NCBI GenBank assembly: GCA_019843655.1
Contig: JACDQD010000007.1
Location: forward strand, 26,802,365-26,866,364
Direction of reading: 5' to 3'
DNA from: Lethocerus indicus
Taxonomy: Eukaryota > Arthropoda > Insecta > Hemiptera > Belostomatidae
DNA: 64,000 nucleotides
Part shown: positions 48,757 to 64,000 of the stretch, in pieces
Layout of the letters: the number at the start of each line of letters is the position of its first letter
Position numbering within the stretch: position 1 is the first letter of the stretch
Notes under the pieces: generated by a model
The model's input: only the letters and a program-made list of their open reading frames with translations
Told to the model about the DNA's origin: nothing
Databases searched by the model: none
Translations under genes and position numbers: made by a program

Positions 48757-51700
48757 ATGGGAGAACGAAAAGGGACAAACAAATATTACCCGCCGGACTA
48801 CAACCCTGCCGCCGGCGGGCTCAACAAGTTCCTCGGTACTCACGCGCTGCGCGAGCGTGCGCGCAAGCTTCACATGGGCATACTCATCATACGGTTCGAA
48901 ATGCCGTTCAATATATGGTGCGACGGTTGTGGCAATCACATTGGCATGGGTGTCAGGTAACTGCCCAACCTTCATCAGACAATATAACCGGCTTTTTACC
49001 TTCACTATAATCACAGCCTACCTGCCCACTTTGTGTTTTGCAAATAATAAAAATTATTTAAACCTAAATTTATTTGCAAATAAAAATATTTAGAACTAAC
49101 ACTATTAGTAACTGAAATAAAAACATTCGGAACTGATACTTAGAATTAATACTATTTAAAATATTCGTTAAATATTAATAATATTATTAATATATTAACC
49201 CTCTATTGGCCCTTTAATTTCTATTGTAACTTTCAGGTCACATTTCAATTTATCGAGATTTTACCGAATAATTACCAGCTTTTTTAGTGAGATGGCGCAT
49301 AAATCTTAATCCTATAACCTTGTTAAGACAACCGATATCGGTATCAATTTTTTTTTCATTCGCATATACAGGTTTATAATTGCTGATTTTTCGTTCCCCC
49401 AATTTGTTTGGATTTAAAATAAATATTCGGCGCACAGAGGGTTAAATTAAATTTAATACTATTAAAAATATTCGAAGGTGTGAAGCCAGGTTTTCAATTG
49501 TATAGGCATTGGAGTCAGCTAACAACCACTGCAATTATACCTGTTTATAAATTTAATAATCAGCTTTCCTATCCTCCTAAAAATTATTTAGAACCAATAA
49601 TATATGTTAATAAAAATATTTACAACTTAAAAATTCAACTACAAAAATATTTCAAATTGGAATTATTTAGAATAAGGAATGCTTGCATTTAAAAATATTT
49701 AGCACTGAAAATATTCGGAACTAATAGTATATAACTAAAAATATTTACAACCAAAAAATATTTAGAATTAAAAGTATTTATAATTGAAAGTATTCGGAAC
49801 ACATTTGGAATATATTTGGAATTAAAAATATAAATTTAACTGTAAATATTTAGAACTAATAATATTTAACTACAAATATTTAGAACTAAAAGTGTTAAGA
49901 ACATTACTATTTATAAATGAAAGTATTTTTGATAATAATATTTAGATAACAAAATATTTAGAGCCGAGAATATATTTAGAGAAAAATATTTATAATTTAA
50001 AGTATTTAGAACAAAAAATTATATATGAAACTAAAAATATTTAGAGCTAATGGAAACTAGAGAACTATTTGTAATTTGAATAGTCGGCAGCATTTTTTGT
50101 CATTTATGATTCAAAGAGTAAATAATCTGTGTAGAAAGTATCGGTTGGAGGCATTTTGTAAATTTTAATTGTAAATTGTTCAGGTATAATGCTGAAAAGA
50201 AAAAAATCGGCATGTACTACACAACGCCCGTCTACCAGTTCAGGATGAAGTGCCACCTCTGCGATAACCATTTTGAAATTAAAACGGATCCGGGAGTACG
50301 TATCTATCAAATTATATATAGAGTATTTTATATATGGGGTTATATTGGCCCAAAACAACTGTGCGCCAAATCTGGTACTCGTTGTATAGACAGATCAAAA
50401 ACTCTTAACGACAGAAATATAGCTGTTAATTATTGTAAAGATAACTGTAGTTTAGTGTAAACATTAAATAGCGTAATTAGTTTAACGTACCTGTTTTGTG
50501 GTCTGCGAGGGGTTGTTGAATACCGTAGGTTTTGTCTTAGCAAAAGAACGGACCGGCGAGAGGAGACAGAAACACACAAAATCTACGGTATTCCACAACC
50601 CCTCGCAGACCACAAGACAGGTTTGTTAAATGATTTCTTTTTGTTTATTTTCCTTACATAAGTATGTATATTTTCATTATAAGCACTCGTGCGATATACC
50701 AGAATTTCTCAGCTAGACATATTAGTTTTTCATTCGTGTCATCCGCTTAAATCTTTTGAAGAAGTATATTTTTTAAAAGATCACCGGAGTTTTAGTTATC
50801 TCTTTAGATTGTTTTCCACAAAGGAAACTGTTTAAATTTTTTTGTTTTAAATGTTTAACCTTCATTTCTAGCCCGAGGGCCTTCCTCCCTGAGGGTGTTC
50901 CTGCCGCTCACTCAGGGCCTGTTTTAAAATAAAAATCCGTCACGTTAGACATGAAAGAGTATTTTTTTGTCTAGATATTGTCTATATTTTGTCTAAATAT
51001 TGTCCCGTTTTGAGATAATTGTTAGCATTTGAAACAACAGTTAACGGATTGTCGAATTTCAAATGTTTCAGGATAACACTTTCTTCTTTTATTTTGAAGA
51101 ATTAATTAAAGAAAGAATGGAAAAAATATCGACGCTTTGAAAGTATGTGTTCTTTTATTTTTGCTTCGTTACCCATTTTATCAGTTTCTTTTTATTTTAT
51201 TATTCGTGTTATCCGAGGAAGTATATTTTTTATAAGATCACCGGAGTTTTAGTTACCTCTTTAGATTGTTTTCCACGAAGGAAACAGTTAACATTATTTT
51301 TAAAAACATTGTTTTAACCTTCACTTCCAGCCCGAGGGCCTTCCTCCCTGAGGGGGTTCTTACCGCTCACTCGGGGCCTGTTTTAAAATAAAAACCCCTT
51401 GTGTTTGATATGAAATATTATTTTTTTCGCCTCTAAATATTGTCCAGTTTCGTGGTTGTCGTTAGCATTGGAAACAACAGTTAATGGATTGTCGAATTTC
51501 AAATGTTTCAGGATAACACTTTTTTGTTTTATTTCGAAGAATTAATTAAAGACAGAATTTTATTATTCGTGTTATCCGAACGAGTATATTTTTTAAAAGA
51601 TCACTGTAGTTTTAGTTACCTCTGTAGATTGTTTTCCAAAAAGGAAACGGTTTACATTTTTTTTAAATTTTACTTTCAGTTCTAGCCCGGGGTGTTCTTC

Positions 51701-52635
51701 CCGCTCACTCGGGGCCCGTTTTAAACTAAAAATCCCTCTGGTCGGTTATGAAATATTATATTTGTGTCTGCGAATATTGTCCAGAACCTGGAGTACGTAG
51801 TTGTGAGCGGCGCTAGACGCCAGGAGAACAGGTGGGACCCGCTGGATAACGGCCAGGTGGTTCCCGAAGACAAGGAGACTTGGCGGAGGCTGTTCGACGA
51901 CGCCATGTTCAAGCTGGAGCACGGCACCGAGGACAGGTCCAAGTCGAAGGGCGCCGTCGCCAAACTGGACAGACTCATCGGCAAGAACGACACCCAGTGG
52001 AAAGATGATTTCGCCGCCAACTCAGCCCTCAGGGCCAAATTCAGGGTAAACCGTGTTCGCCTCTGTCCAATATCTTAATACCTTTTAATCCTATAATTTC
52101 CTGCGTACAGTGAATGTACCGAGGGGGCCTCGGCGGCTTACCGCGAGGAGGACGGTCCTCGCTACGCTATGTGAGTCTACACCTCACCTCGATATTTTGT
52201 TTTCTCCCCTCGGCCAACTTTTCTTTCGCACCTGTCGCATCAATAAAACATATAACTGGGACAGAAATACATAAGTGGTTATGTCGTGTGAGTGAAGTAT
52301 CACTGGACTGGCTTTGCATTTAATCTTCTTCAGGTCGTCTCTAGCTCCAGGTGAGGCTAGCTAGGGCGGTCTGACAATTCAGAGTGAAACTGCTAGTTCA
52401 AGTGCCTATAGTGTTATTGTGCCAAAGACGGTATACAACCAGTCCTACTGTACAGTGTCACCGGTATATATAGCGAGCAGTGTATAGTGAACCCAAGTGG
52501 CAAGTGCAAAGTGCGTGTGCGTCTGCGCGACTGAATGCAGTGAGTTTGGCTTAAGTTGTCGGGTTTTTATTGTAAATTTTCCCAATTATTACACCACTAT
52601 TGTAAACAATTCGAGATTAATGTCATCATAATATT

Positions 52636-52691
<56 letters not shown>

Positions 52692-53825
52692 GAAAGGCCC
52701 GTAAGGCCAGAATGCATGTATTAGTCAATATTTGTTTATAGTTCTTTTCGATATTCTCAGTATTCTATGTAATTTGGTGTCCGTGGAGCTGGAGGTCGGT
52801 GGTTTGAGTCCACTCGAGTGAATGATGGCTAACTTGACATTCACCACGGGTGTTATCCCGTTAGCTAAGTTCATAAGTAGGGCAAATATAGCCTTAGTCA
52901 CTGGCTCCACTTGAAGCCCAAAGAAAAAAAATGTATTTAGGCCTGTGGACCTGAATGCATGCAGAACTCGTAATTTGTGCATCGTTCTCCGTACACTATG
53001 AAAAATGGAGTTTTTGTATATTTGTAACGGGAAGGAGTTTTGCCCTTTCCTCTTCTTTTAATCTCTCGGGCGTTTTTTGTTCATTTCTGACGTTTCAGAA
53101 CTGTAGGGTGTCCCAAAATTAACGCAAGATTTGAATCGAACTGTGGCTGCCGAAATTCATTATTTTTGAAATGTTGTTCAACAATGAAAACGCGTTCTAT
53201 CGTGTAACGCTCCATTTGTACTGACGGTTTTATTTTTAATAGGGTCAGCGACTTTGCTGCAAGAACGGCGGAGAATTCAAATATCGCGTTAATTCTGGGA
53301 CACCCTCTATTACTGGTCCTGTCATCAGGGTCCCCCTGTGATCCTACCGTAAGTTGGTGATAATATCTGTACAGTTATATTTACACGTCATTCCACGTTG
53401 TTGTTACAGGTGAAAAAGAAGGAGTTCAAAGCGAAAGAGGCCCTCGACAACGCCCTGTTGAAGAAATCCAGCCTGAACATATCGCTTTTGCCCGAACACG
53501 AAGACGACCTGAAGCTGGCGTCTCTGCTAGCGCTTCAAGCGTCGAAAAGTGCGTATTTCACTTAGTCGCCCTGCGCCGTTTTGGCACCGAAGCCAGTCCA
53601 GTGATTGCTTCACTAACTCGACATAACCACTTATGTATTTCTGTCCCAGTTATTATATGTTTTATTGATGCGACAGGTGCGAAAGAAAAGTTGGCCGAGG
53701 CGAGAAAAAAAATATCGACCCAGATAGCGACGCCGAAAAAATTGAACAAATGCTCTTTGGGCATCAAAGGCCCGGCAACATCTCTAGTTTCCAGCGTCTA
53801 CGAATCTGAAGATGAAGAAACATAG
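48757..53825 (+). CDS. YJU2B: YJU2B / CCDC130 splicing factor homologue
   Basis: Member of the YJU2/CWC16 family of spliceosome-associated nuclear proteins. Exons: 48757-48956, 50184-50295, 51785-52045, 53410-53548, 53677-53825 (stop TAG); all junctions fit in phase and the protein is 286 residues. The N-terminus MGERKGTNKYYPPDYNPAAG, then LRERARKLHMGILIIRFEMP and NIWCDGCGNHIGMGVRYNAE, is diagnostic of the CCDC130 branch. Two CxxC pairs (CDGC; CHLC in FRMKCHLCDNHFEIKTDP) form the expected zinc site. WDP-like RWDPLDNGQVVPED, AMFKLEHGTEDRSKSK and QWKDDFAANSALRAKFR complete the conserved part; the tail is basic then acidic (YESEDEET). Human CCDC130 is longer, owing to a disordered C-terminus. 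The start has a good context (GAGATGG). Introns 2 and 3 carry unusual repeats (see findings). Confidence 0.96.
49195..49445. mobile_element. piggyBac-like MITE (251 bp)
   Basis: TTAACCCTCTATTGGCCC on the left and, as reverse complement of the right end, TTAACCCTCTGTGCGCCG, with intact TTAA on both sides. No complete ORF. Inserted in YJU2B intron 1. Confidence 0.75.
50481..50632. mobile_element. Snap-back element, collapsed copy with both termini
   Basis: Left terminus TTTAACGTACCTGTTTTGTG and right terminus CACAAGACAGGTTTGTTAAA are inverted copies. Only the outer 50-70 bp of each arm remain. It is useful for defining the element ends. In YJU2B intron 2. Confidence 0.85.
52189..52315 (-). repeat. 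Inverted copy of the YJU2B intron 4/exon 5 junction, located in intron 3
   Basis: The reverse complement of this stretch matches 53590-53718 almost base for base, with a 3-base gap and few substitutions. Shared strings include GTGCGAAAGAAAAGTTGGCC, TGTTTTATTGATGCGACAGG and CACTTATGTATTTCTGTCCC. It thus includes an antisense copy of the exon 5 acceptor and of about 40 nt of exon 5. Confidence 0.93.
52640..52688. repeat. (TA)n microsatellite
   Basis: About 49 bp TA in YJU2B intron 3. Confidence 0.97.
52690..52985 (+). mobile_element. Possible tRNA-derived SINE
   Basis: GGTCGGTGGTTTGAGTCCAC at about 52795-52814 resembles a tRNA T-arm and pol III B box (GGTTCRANNCC). The flanking AGGCCCGTAAGGCCAGAATG and TAGGCCTGTGGACCTGAATG are similar to each other. 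No clear A box was found, so class and boundaries are uncertain. Confidence 0.35.
53105..53309. mobile_element. Tc1/mariner-type MITE (about 205 bp)
   Basis: AGGGTGTCCCAAAATTAACG on the left pairs with the right end, whose reverse complement reads AGGGTGTCCCAGAATTAACG; similarity extends about 32 bp to ATTTGAAT. TA lies at or near both ends. No transposase is left. It is about 100 bp upstream of YJU2B exon 4. Confidence 0.8.
53590..53718 (+). repeat. Partner of the inverted copy at 52189-52315 (native intron 4/exon 5 junction)
   Basis: The native locus: the exon 5 acceptor (ATGCGACAG, exon from 53677) lies inside it. It is separated from its inverted copy by about 1.27 kb, which contains exon 4. 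Confidence 0.93.
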
Positions 53826-54069
53826 TAGAAGAGACGGCATCTTCGGCTTTTTATTGTACGAATCATTTGTAAATTTTGCATTTTCAATTCAGCTGTTCAA
53901 TATATATATATATATTGAATATACTGTACAACGACTGTACAGAAGTTGTCATAAGGACGTGTAAAGTAAGGTGCGGAATCGTACATTTATTTATTTAATT
54001 TGTTTCCAAGTGCCCTCAGAAGACAACAGCCTCACAACTACTATTCAACTATTATAGATTGTTAACTTC

Positions 54070-54075
54070 AATAAA
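54070..54075 (+). promoter_or_regulatory. YJU2B: Probable YJU2B polyadenylation signal
   Basis: AATAAA 245 nt downstream of the YJU2B stop; a second lies near 54268. The region 53826-54070 is then the 3' UTR. Confidence 0.55.
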
Positions 54076-54452
54076 ATCGCGTACGTGTATTTATATTCAA
54101 ATCACTTGTCAATACACAATTGGCCATAATCATTTTCCTGTAATTAATTATGGTGTAAAAACTTTGTATCTAAAATATTATATTAGGGCTGCAATTGTTT
54201 CTAAGAATCATGTTACCTTCTTTCAGTTCTTGTATAGAATTGTATATAATTAGGTTTAATTAATTAATAAATATTTGATTTTATATATTTTTCTGGATTT
54301 CTTCTCTCCCATCTTTTGCATACCTGTAAATAAAATTTACAAAATAATTTCAAAGAGGTACTCATGGTGATGGTTGTTAACATTGTCTTAACAATGAATG
54401 TGTTAAAAATAATGAGTCTTTTTCACTTTAATCTTAAGAGAAGCATGCTCCA

Positions 54453-54455
<3 letters not shown>

Positions 54456-54499
<44 letters not shown>

Positions 54500-54500
54500 T
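54456..54500. repeat. (TA)n microsatellite abutting the 49-bp array
   Basis: About 45 bp of TA directly before the CTCF-like array. Confidence 0.97.
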
Positions 54501-54514
54501 CTACCACCACCTGT

Positions 54515-55245
54515 ATCAACACTGTACTGCCCTCTAGCGGGGATTTTTCGAACTATCAACACTTTCCGCGCAGAGCTGCCCTCTGGCGGAAATTTTTTGA
54601 ACTATCAACACTTTCCGCGCAGAGCTGCCCTCTAGCGGGGATTTTTCGAACTATCAAAACTCGCCGTACAGTACTGCCCTCTGGCGGGAATTTTTCGAAC
54701 TATCAACACTCACCCTGCAGTACTGCCCTCTAGCGGGAATTTTTTGAACTATCAACACTCGCCGTACAGTACTGCCCTCTGGCGGGGATTTTTCGAACTA
54801 TCAACACTCGCCCTGCAGTACTGCCCTCTGGCGGGAATTTTTCGAACTATCAACACTCACCCTGCAGTACCGCCCTCTGGCGGGAATTTTTCGAACTATC
54901 AACACTCACCCTGCAGTACTGCCCTCTGGCGGGAATTTTTCGAACTATCAACACTCGCCGTACAGTACTGCCCTCTAGCGGGGATTTCCCGAACTATCAA
55001 CACTCACCGTGCAGTGCAGCCCTCTGGCGGGGATTTTTCGAACTATAGAAACTCACCGTGCAGTGCTGCTCTCTGGCGGGAATTTTTCGAACTATCAAGT
55101 CAATGCCGGCTCCCGTCAGGTGCTGCCCTCTTGCAGCGATTTTTTGAACTACCACCACCCGAATCAACACCCTCCGTGCAGTGCCGCCCTCTGGCGGAAT
55201 TTTCCGGAACTAAAACCCTCACTTATTACCGGATCTAAGCTATAG
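54515..55245. repeat. 49-bp tandem array, about 14 units, each with a CTCF-like core
   Basis: Unit of the form TATCAACACTCACCCTGCAG followed by TACTGCCCTCTGGCGGGAAT and TTTTCGAAC. Fourteen units in one orientation are followed by a decayed one; units 13 and 14 carry extra bases. Conservation is strongest over CTGCCCTCTRGCGG. Its reverse complement CCGCYAGAGGGCAG differs from the published CTCF core CCASYAGRKGGCRS at one position (third base). The ORF at 54744-55238 is a by-product of the repeat. It lies between the convergent genes YJU2B and ANKRD6. Confidence 0.95.
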
Positions 55246-55980
55246 CAGCAATTTTTCGAATTAAATGCCAGAAGTGGCAGCAACGTTTACAATAGCAACA
55301 GATAGTAAAACCTAAATTTGTCCAAATATTTTTATTCATTAATAACACCTGGAAACGGTTGTCCATTGAATTTGGTACGAATAAGTGGGGTTTTTTTTTA
55401 ATACTATAAAAGCATGATAATGAACTATAGTGGAGCCTCAAGTAAATGAAAGTGTCTTTGAAAAAACAAAATAACCTTTTATATAGCTATACATTTAATG
55501 ATCCTTTATTAACAATCAATTAGTCAATGATATATTACTTCCTTACGATTTACAAAGCGCATTATTTATATTTATATATTTTTACAAATGATTACACAAA
55601 ATAAGGCACGGAGTATTAATGGACGGATTAGGTTACAATTACAATTCAATTGATTGTAAACAATTAAATACAATCAAGTCCATATTAGACATATAATTTT
55701 GTACATACGTTACTATGCTTGTGTCTGACACAAGCATTGAAATAATTAAAATACACTATCCAATTTCACGGACAGAACAGAATTTCGGCTAGAACAAAAG
55801 CCAAATATTGGCAATCGAAATAAATACATTAAAACTCGATGATAAAAAACAATTTTACGATCGAATTTGATTCTGTCTGTCTAAAAAGTAAAACATAAAT
55901 ATTATATATATAATATTAGAAAACACATATAATTTGTTATAAACCAATAACAACAAAAAATAAAGAAAACAATAACAAAC

Positions 55981-56028
<48 letters not shown>

Positions 56029-57033
56029 AGGTTCCCAAACTGGAATTCTTGGCTACCCTAGTGGTATTTGGGGTAGTTGGGTAACCCTGGAATGTCAAAA
56101 AGGGACCTTATTAATATTATAATATATATATTTATTTTTAGATCCGTAATTTATATTTAATTTTAATAAATACCTTATAATTTATTTTCCAAACAGTTTT
56201 AAATGTTGGCTACATTTTTTGTTTCATTCAATTTCAAAAAAAAAGTAAATTTCTTTGCTGAAAAGAGGGTAGTGTGTTAAATAAGTTTGGGAACCTACAC
56301 AATACATAAGGTAAGGCTTAGTTAGTTGTTAGATTGTGTATTCGCTTTTAAAGTTTTTCGACTAAAATTTATAATCTATTCGGAAATGAAGTAAAATTTC
56401 TTTACAATTGATTTTTATTTTATCTTACGATAAAACAGAAAGGTGCCTAGATTCGATACAGCCAAGAACTATTATATAACGGTAAAGCTGTTATATAACC
56501 TCAGTTTATGTAAATGATTTGATGGATGGAGCAAATGTTCAGGTAGTCTTAATTTGTACGGACACCTGTGTTATTGCCTCATTGTTTCTTATTTTCAAGC
56601 TGGTTTCGCATCGCTTTTGCAGGAAAATCTGTAATTTAGATTCATCGAAAAATAAATATTCGTGTAATAATCTGGTTTTACATTTCAAATGAGCAAATCG
56701 TCAGGACAGAGTATGTTGTACGGACTCTCGATACTTCGCTGTGAGTTCTCATCACTTGCTGATTTTCATTTTAGGAAAACCTTCACAATTTCATTTTTAA
56801 ATGATCCATATTCCTTCCTTTTTATAGTCCATAAAAAAAAATCTCTAAACTTATAAAGAGCATCCAACACTAGGTATTGGGCTATCAGTGGGAGCCCCCT
56901 ATTCTGCATTTTAACCTAAGTTCTGCAAACGTTGCTTTTAGGAATTGATTGGTCTAGGGCTAAATTGAACCGTGTAAATGCCCCGATGGATGTTTCACAC
57001 AATCGCGGCGCGATCACTCCCGTTTTTCGGTTT
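55246..57033. other. Intergenic stretch upstream (genome order) of ANKRD6 stop
   Basis: AT-rich DNA without supported genes; contains a (TA)n run at 55984-56026. Its right part should include the ANKRD6 3' UTR on the minus strand. Confidence 0.55.
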
Positions 57034-63125
<6,092 letters not shown>

Positions 63126-64000
63126 TACACGTAATCATCTGCAACATGTTGCGCAACACGGATTAGCAATTTTAAGTATCTCGAGCCTTAGGTTAAAAAG
63201 AAAACACTTATCCTCGATACAGAATCCTACCTATGAAAAATAACAACAAAACTTTTAACACTGTAACAAAATGAGTTGTTGCATAACATTTTAGTTGTTG
63301 GATAAACAGTTTTAAATATATCTTGAATGTCATCGACATAACTTTTTGCCCATATATGAAAATTTTTTAATGAATACATCGAAATAAAACACACATTTGC
63401 ACAAATGAATCAAATACTAACAGTTCCCCGACGAGTCAACACTACTTAGAGTCGTAGAATTTATAAAATAATCACTCTACCAAAATTATTGATTTTTAAT
63501 CCAATCAAATATAGGGGTGATAAAATGGGAAAAGTTAAAATAAAAAGAAGCAGGTAAAGTATACAGTACTTTATTTCACGTAATGTACATTTCTATAACA
63601 CTTTATACATAGATAAAACTCAGTGGCTGGTATTGAAATAAAATTTGGAAGGGATAAGTCAAACATTTTACCGGAAAACTGCCTTGAGGATAACGAAAAT
63701 TCTCTACGATATAAACCTGCAGTCTTGTCTCTTATCCCTCCGTACACTTCTTATATTTGAATCTTGTTCAACTGAGAGGCTCAACATCCCACATCAGGTA
63801 CGTTCTAGCAAAATTTAGACGCTAAAGAGCCACACATTTACCAAAAATTTACGATTTACGATAAGAAATTGTTTTGGGACAATCTACACGTTATATAATA
63901 CTTTGCTTTATAATCCCTGTTCTTTTTTATAAATTACTTTCTCATTAATTTTAATTCGATCGGTTATCCGTTTATGAATTTTTTAAGGAAGGAATTTTTT
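63126..64000. other. Region upstream of ANKRD6 start
   Basis: No gene seen. A TTGCAG acceptor-like string just before the start ATG suggests that a non-coding 5' exon lies further right, possibly outside the window. Confidence 0.45.

Larger units (their letters stand above)
47880..51784 (+). repeat. Tandem/dispersed unit of about 350-460 bp around YJU2B exons 1-2
   Basis: Shared blocks in order: GTATATTTTTTAAAAGATCA, GATTGTTTTCCACAAAGGAA, TAGCCCGAGGGCCTTCCTCC with CCGCTCACTCGGGG, CTAAATATTGTCCAGTTT and GATTGTCGAATTTCAAATGT. The AGCCCGAGG block starts near 48388, 50871, 51330 and, shortened, 51684. Copies lie upstream of the YJU2B start codon and fill intron 2, the last one ending at the exon 3 acceptor (51784). 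A related CAGTTCTAGCCCG occurs in the 5' UTR at about 48710. Confidence 0.85.

Noticed and set aside
54744..55238. 164-codon plus-strand ORF
   Set aside because: It lies wholly within the 49-bp array; the sequence simply cycles through the repeat in three frames.

Overview
This window is nuclear DNA of an arthropod, most likely an insect. It is AT-rich and carries interrupted genes with ordinary GT-AG introns, long (TA)n microsatellites, satellite arrays and many short transposon relics. Nothing is prokaryotic. Five conserved protein genes can be rebuilt exon by exon, and most splice phases check out.

Layout. (1) Positions 1-2330 hold two abutting satellite arrays inside an intron of AASS (lysine-ketoglutarate reductase/saccharopine dehydrogenase), minus strand. 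Its LKR-half exons run from about 11262 down to 2585; the SDH half lies beyond the left edge. (2) 11263-15215 is intergenic, with a mariner derivative and tandem repeats. (3) 15216-28261, minus: a complete inner-nuclear-membrane protein MAN1/LEMD3 in 11 exons, with an apparent one-base frameshift in exon 1. (4) 28262-32198 is intergenic. (5) 32199-45235, minus: a complete KDM4 histone demethylase in 16 exons, with JmjN, JmjC, PHD/extended PHD and Tudor regions. (6) 45236-48756 is intergenic, with a GC-rich stretch upstream of KDM4. (7) 48757-53825, plus: YJU2B (CCDC130), a splicing factor, in 5 exons. (8) 53826-57033 lies between two convergent genes and contains a 49-bp tandem array in which each unit carries a CTCF-like core. 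(9) 57034-63125, minus: an ANKRD6/diversin/diego-type ankyrin protein, a planar cell polarity factor. The five genes belong to unrelated pathways; their linkage looks incidental.

Repeats. A snap-back element family appears at 15 or more places, mostly in introns; two copies are near-perfect hairpins. There are also piggyBac-like relics, mariner-like MITEs and jockey-type LINE fragments.

Best leads: the CTCF-like motif array; an inverted copy of the YJU2B intron 4/exon 5 junction lying in intron 3, which could pair with and hide that splice site; a tandem unit that repeats the YJU2B exon 3 acceptor; the intronic hairpin elements; and the MAN1 frameshift. All calls come from reading the sequence by eye. 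No search, folding or alignment program was run.
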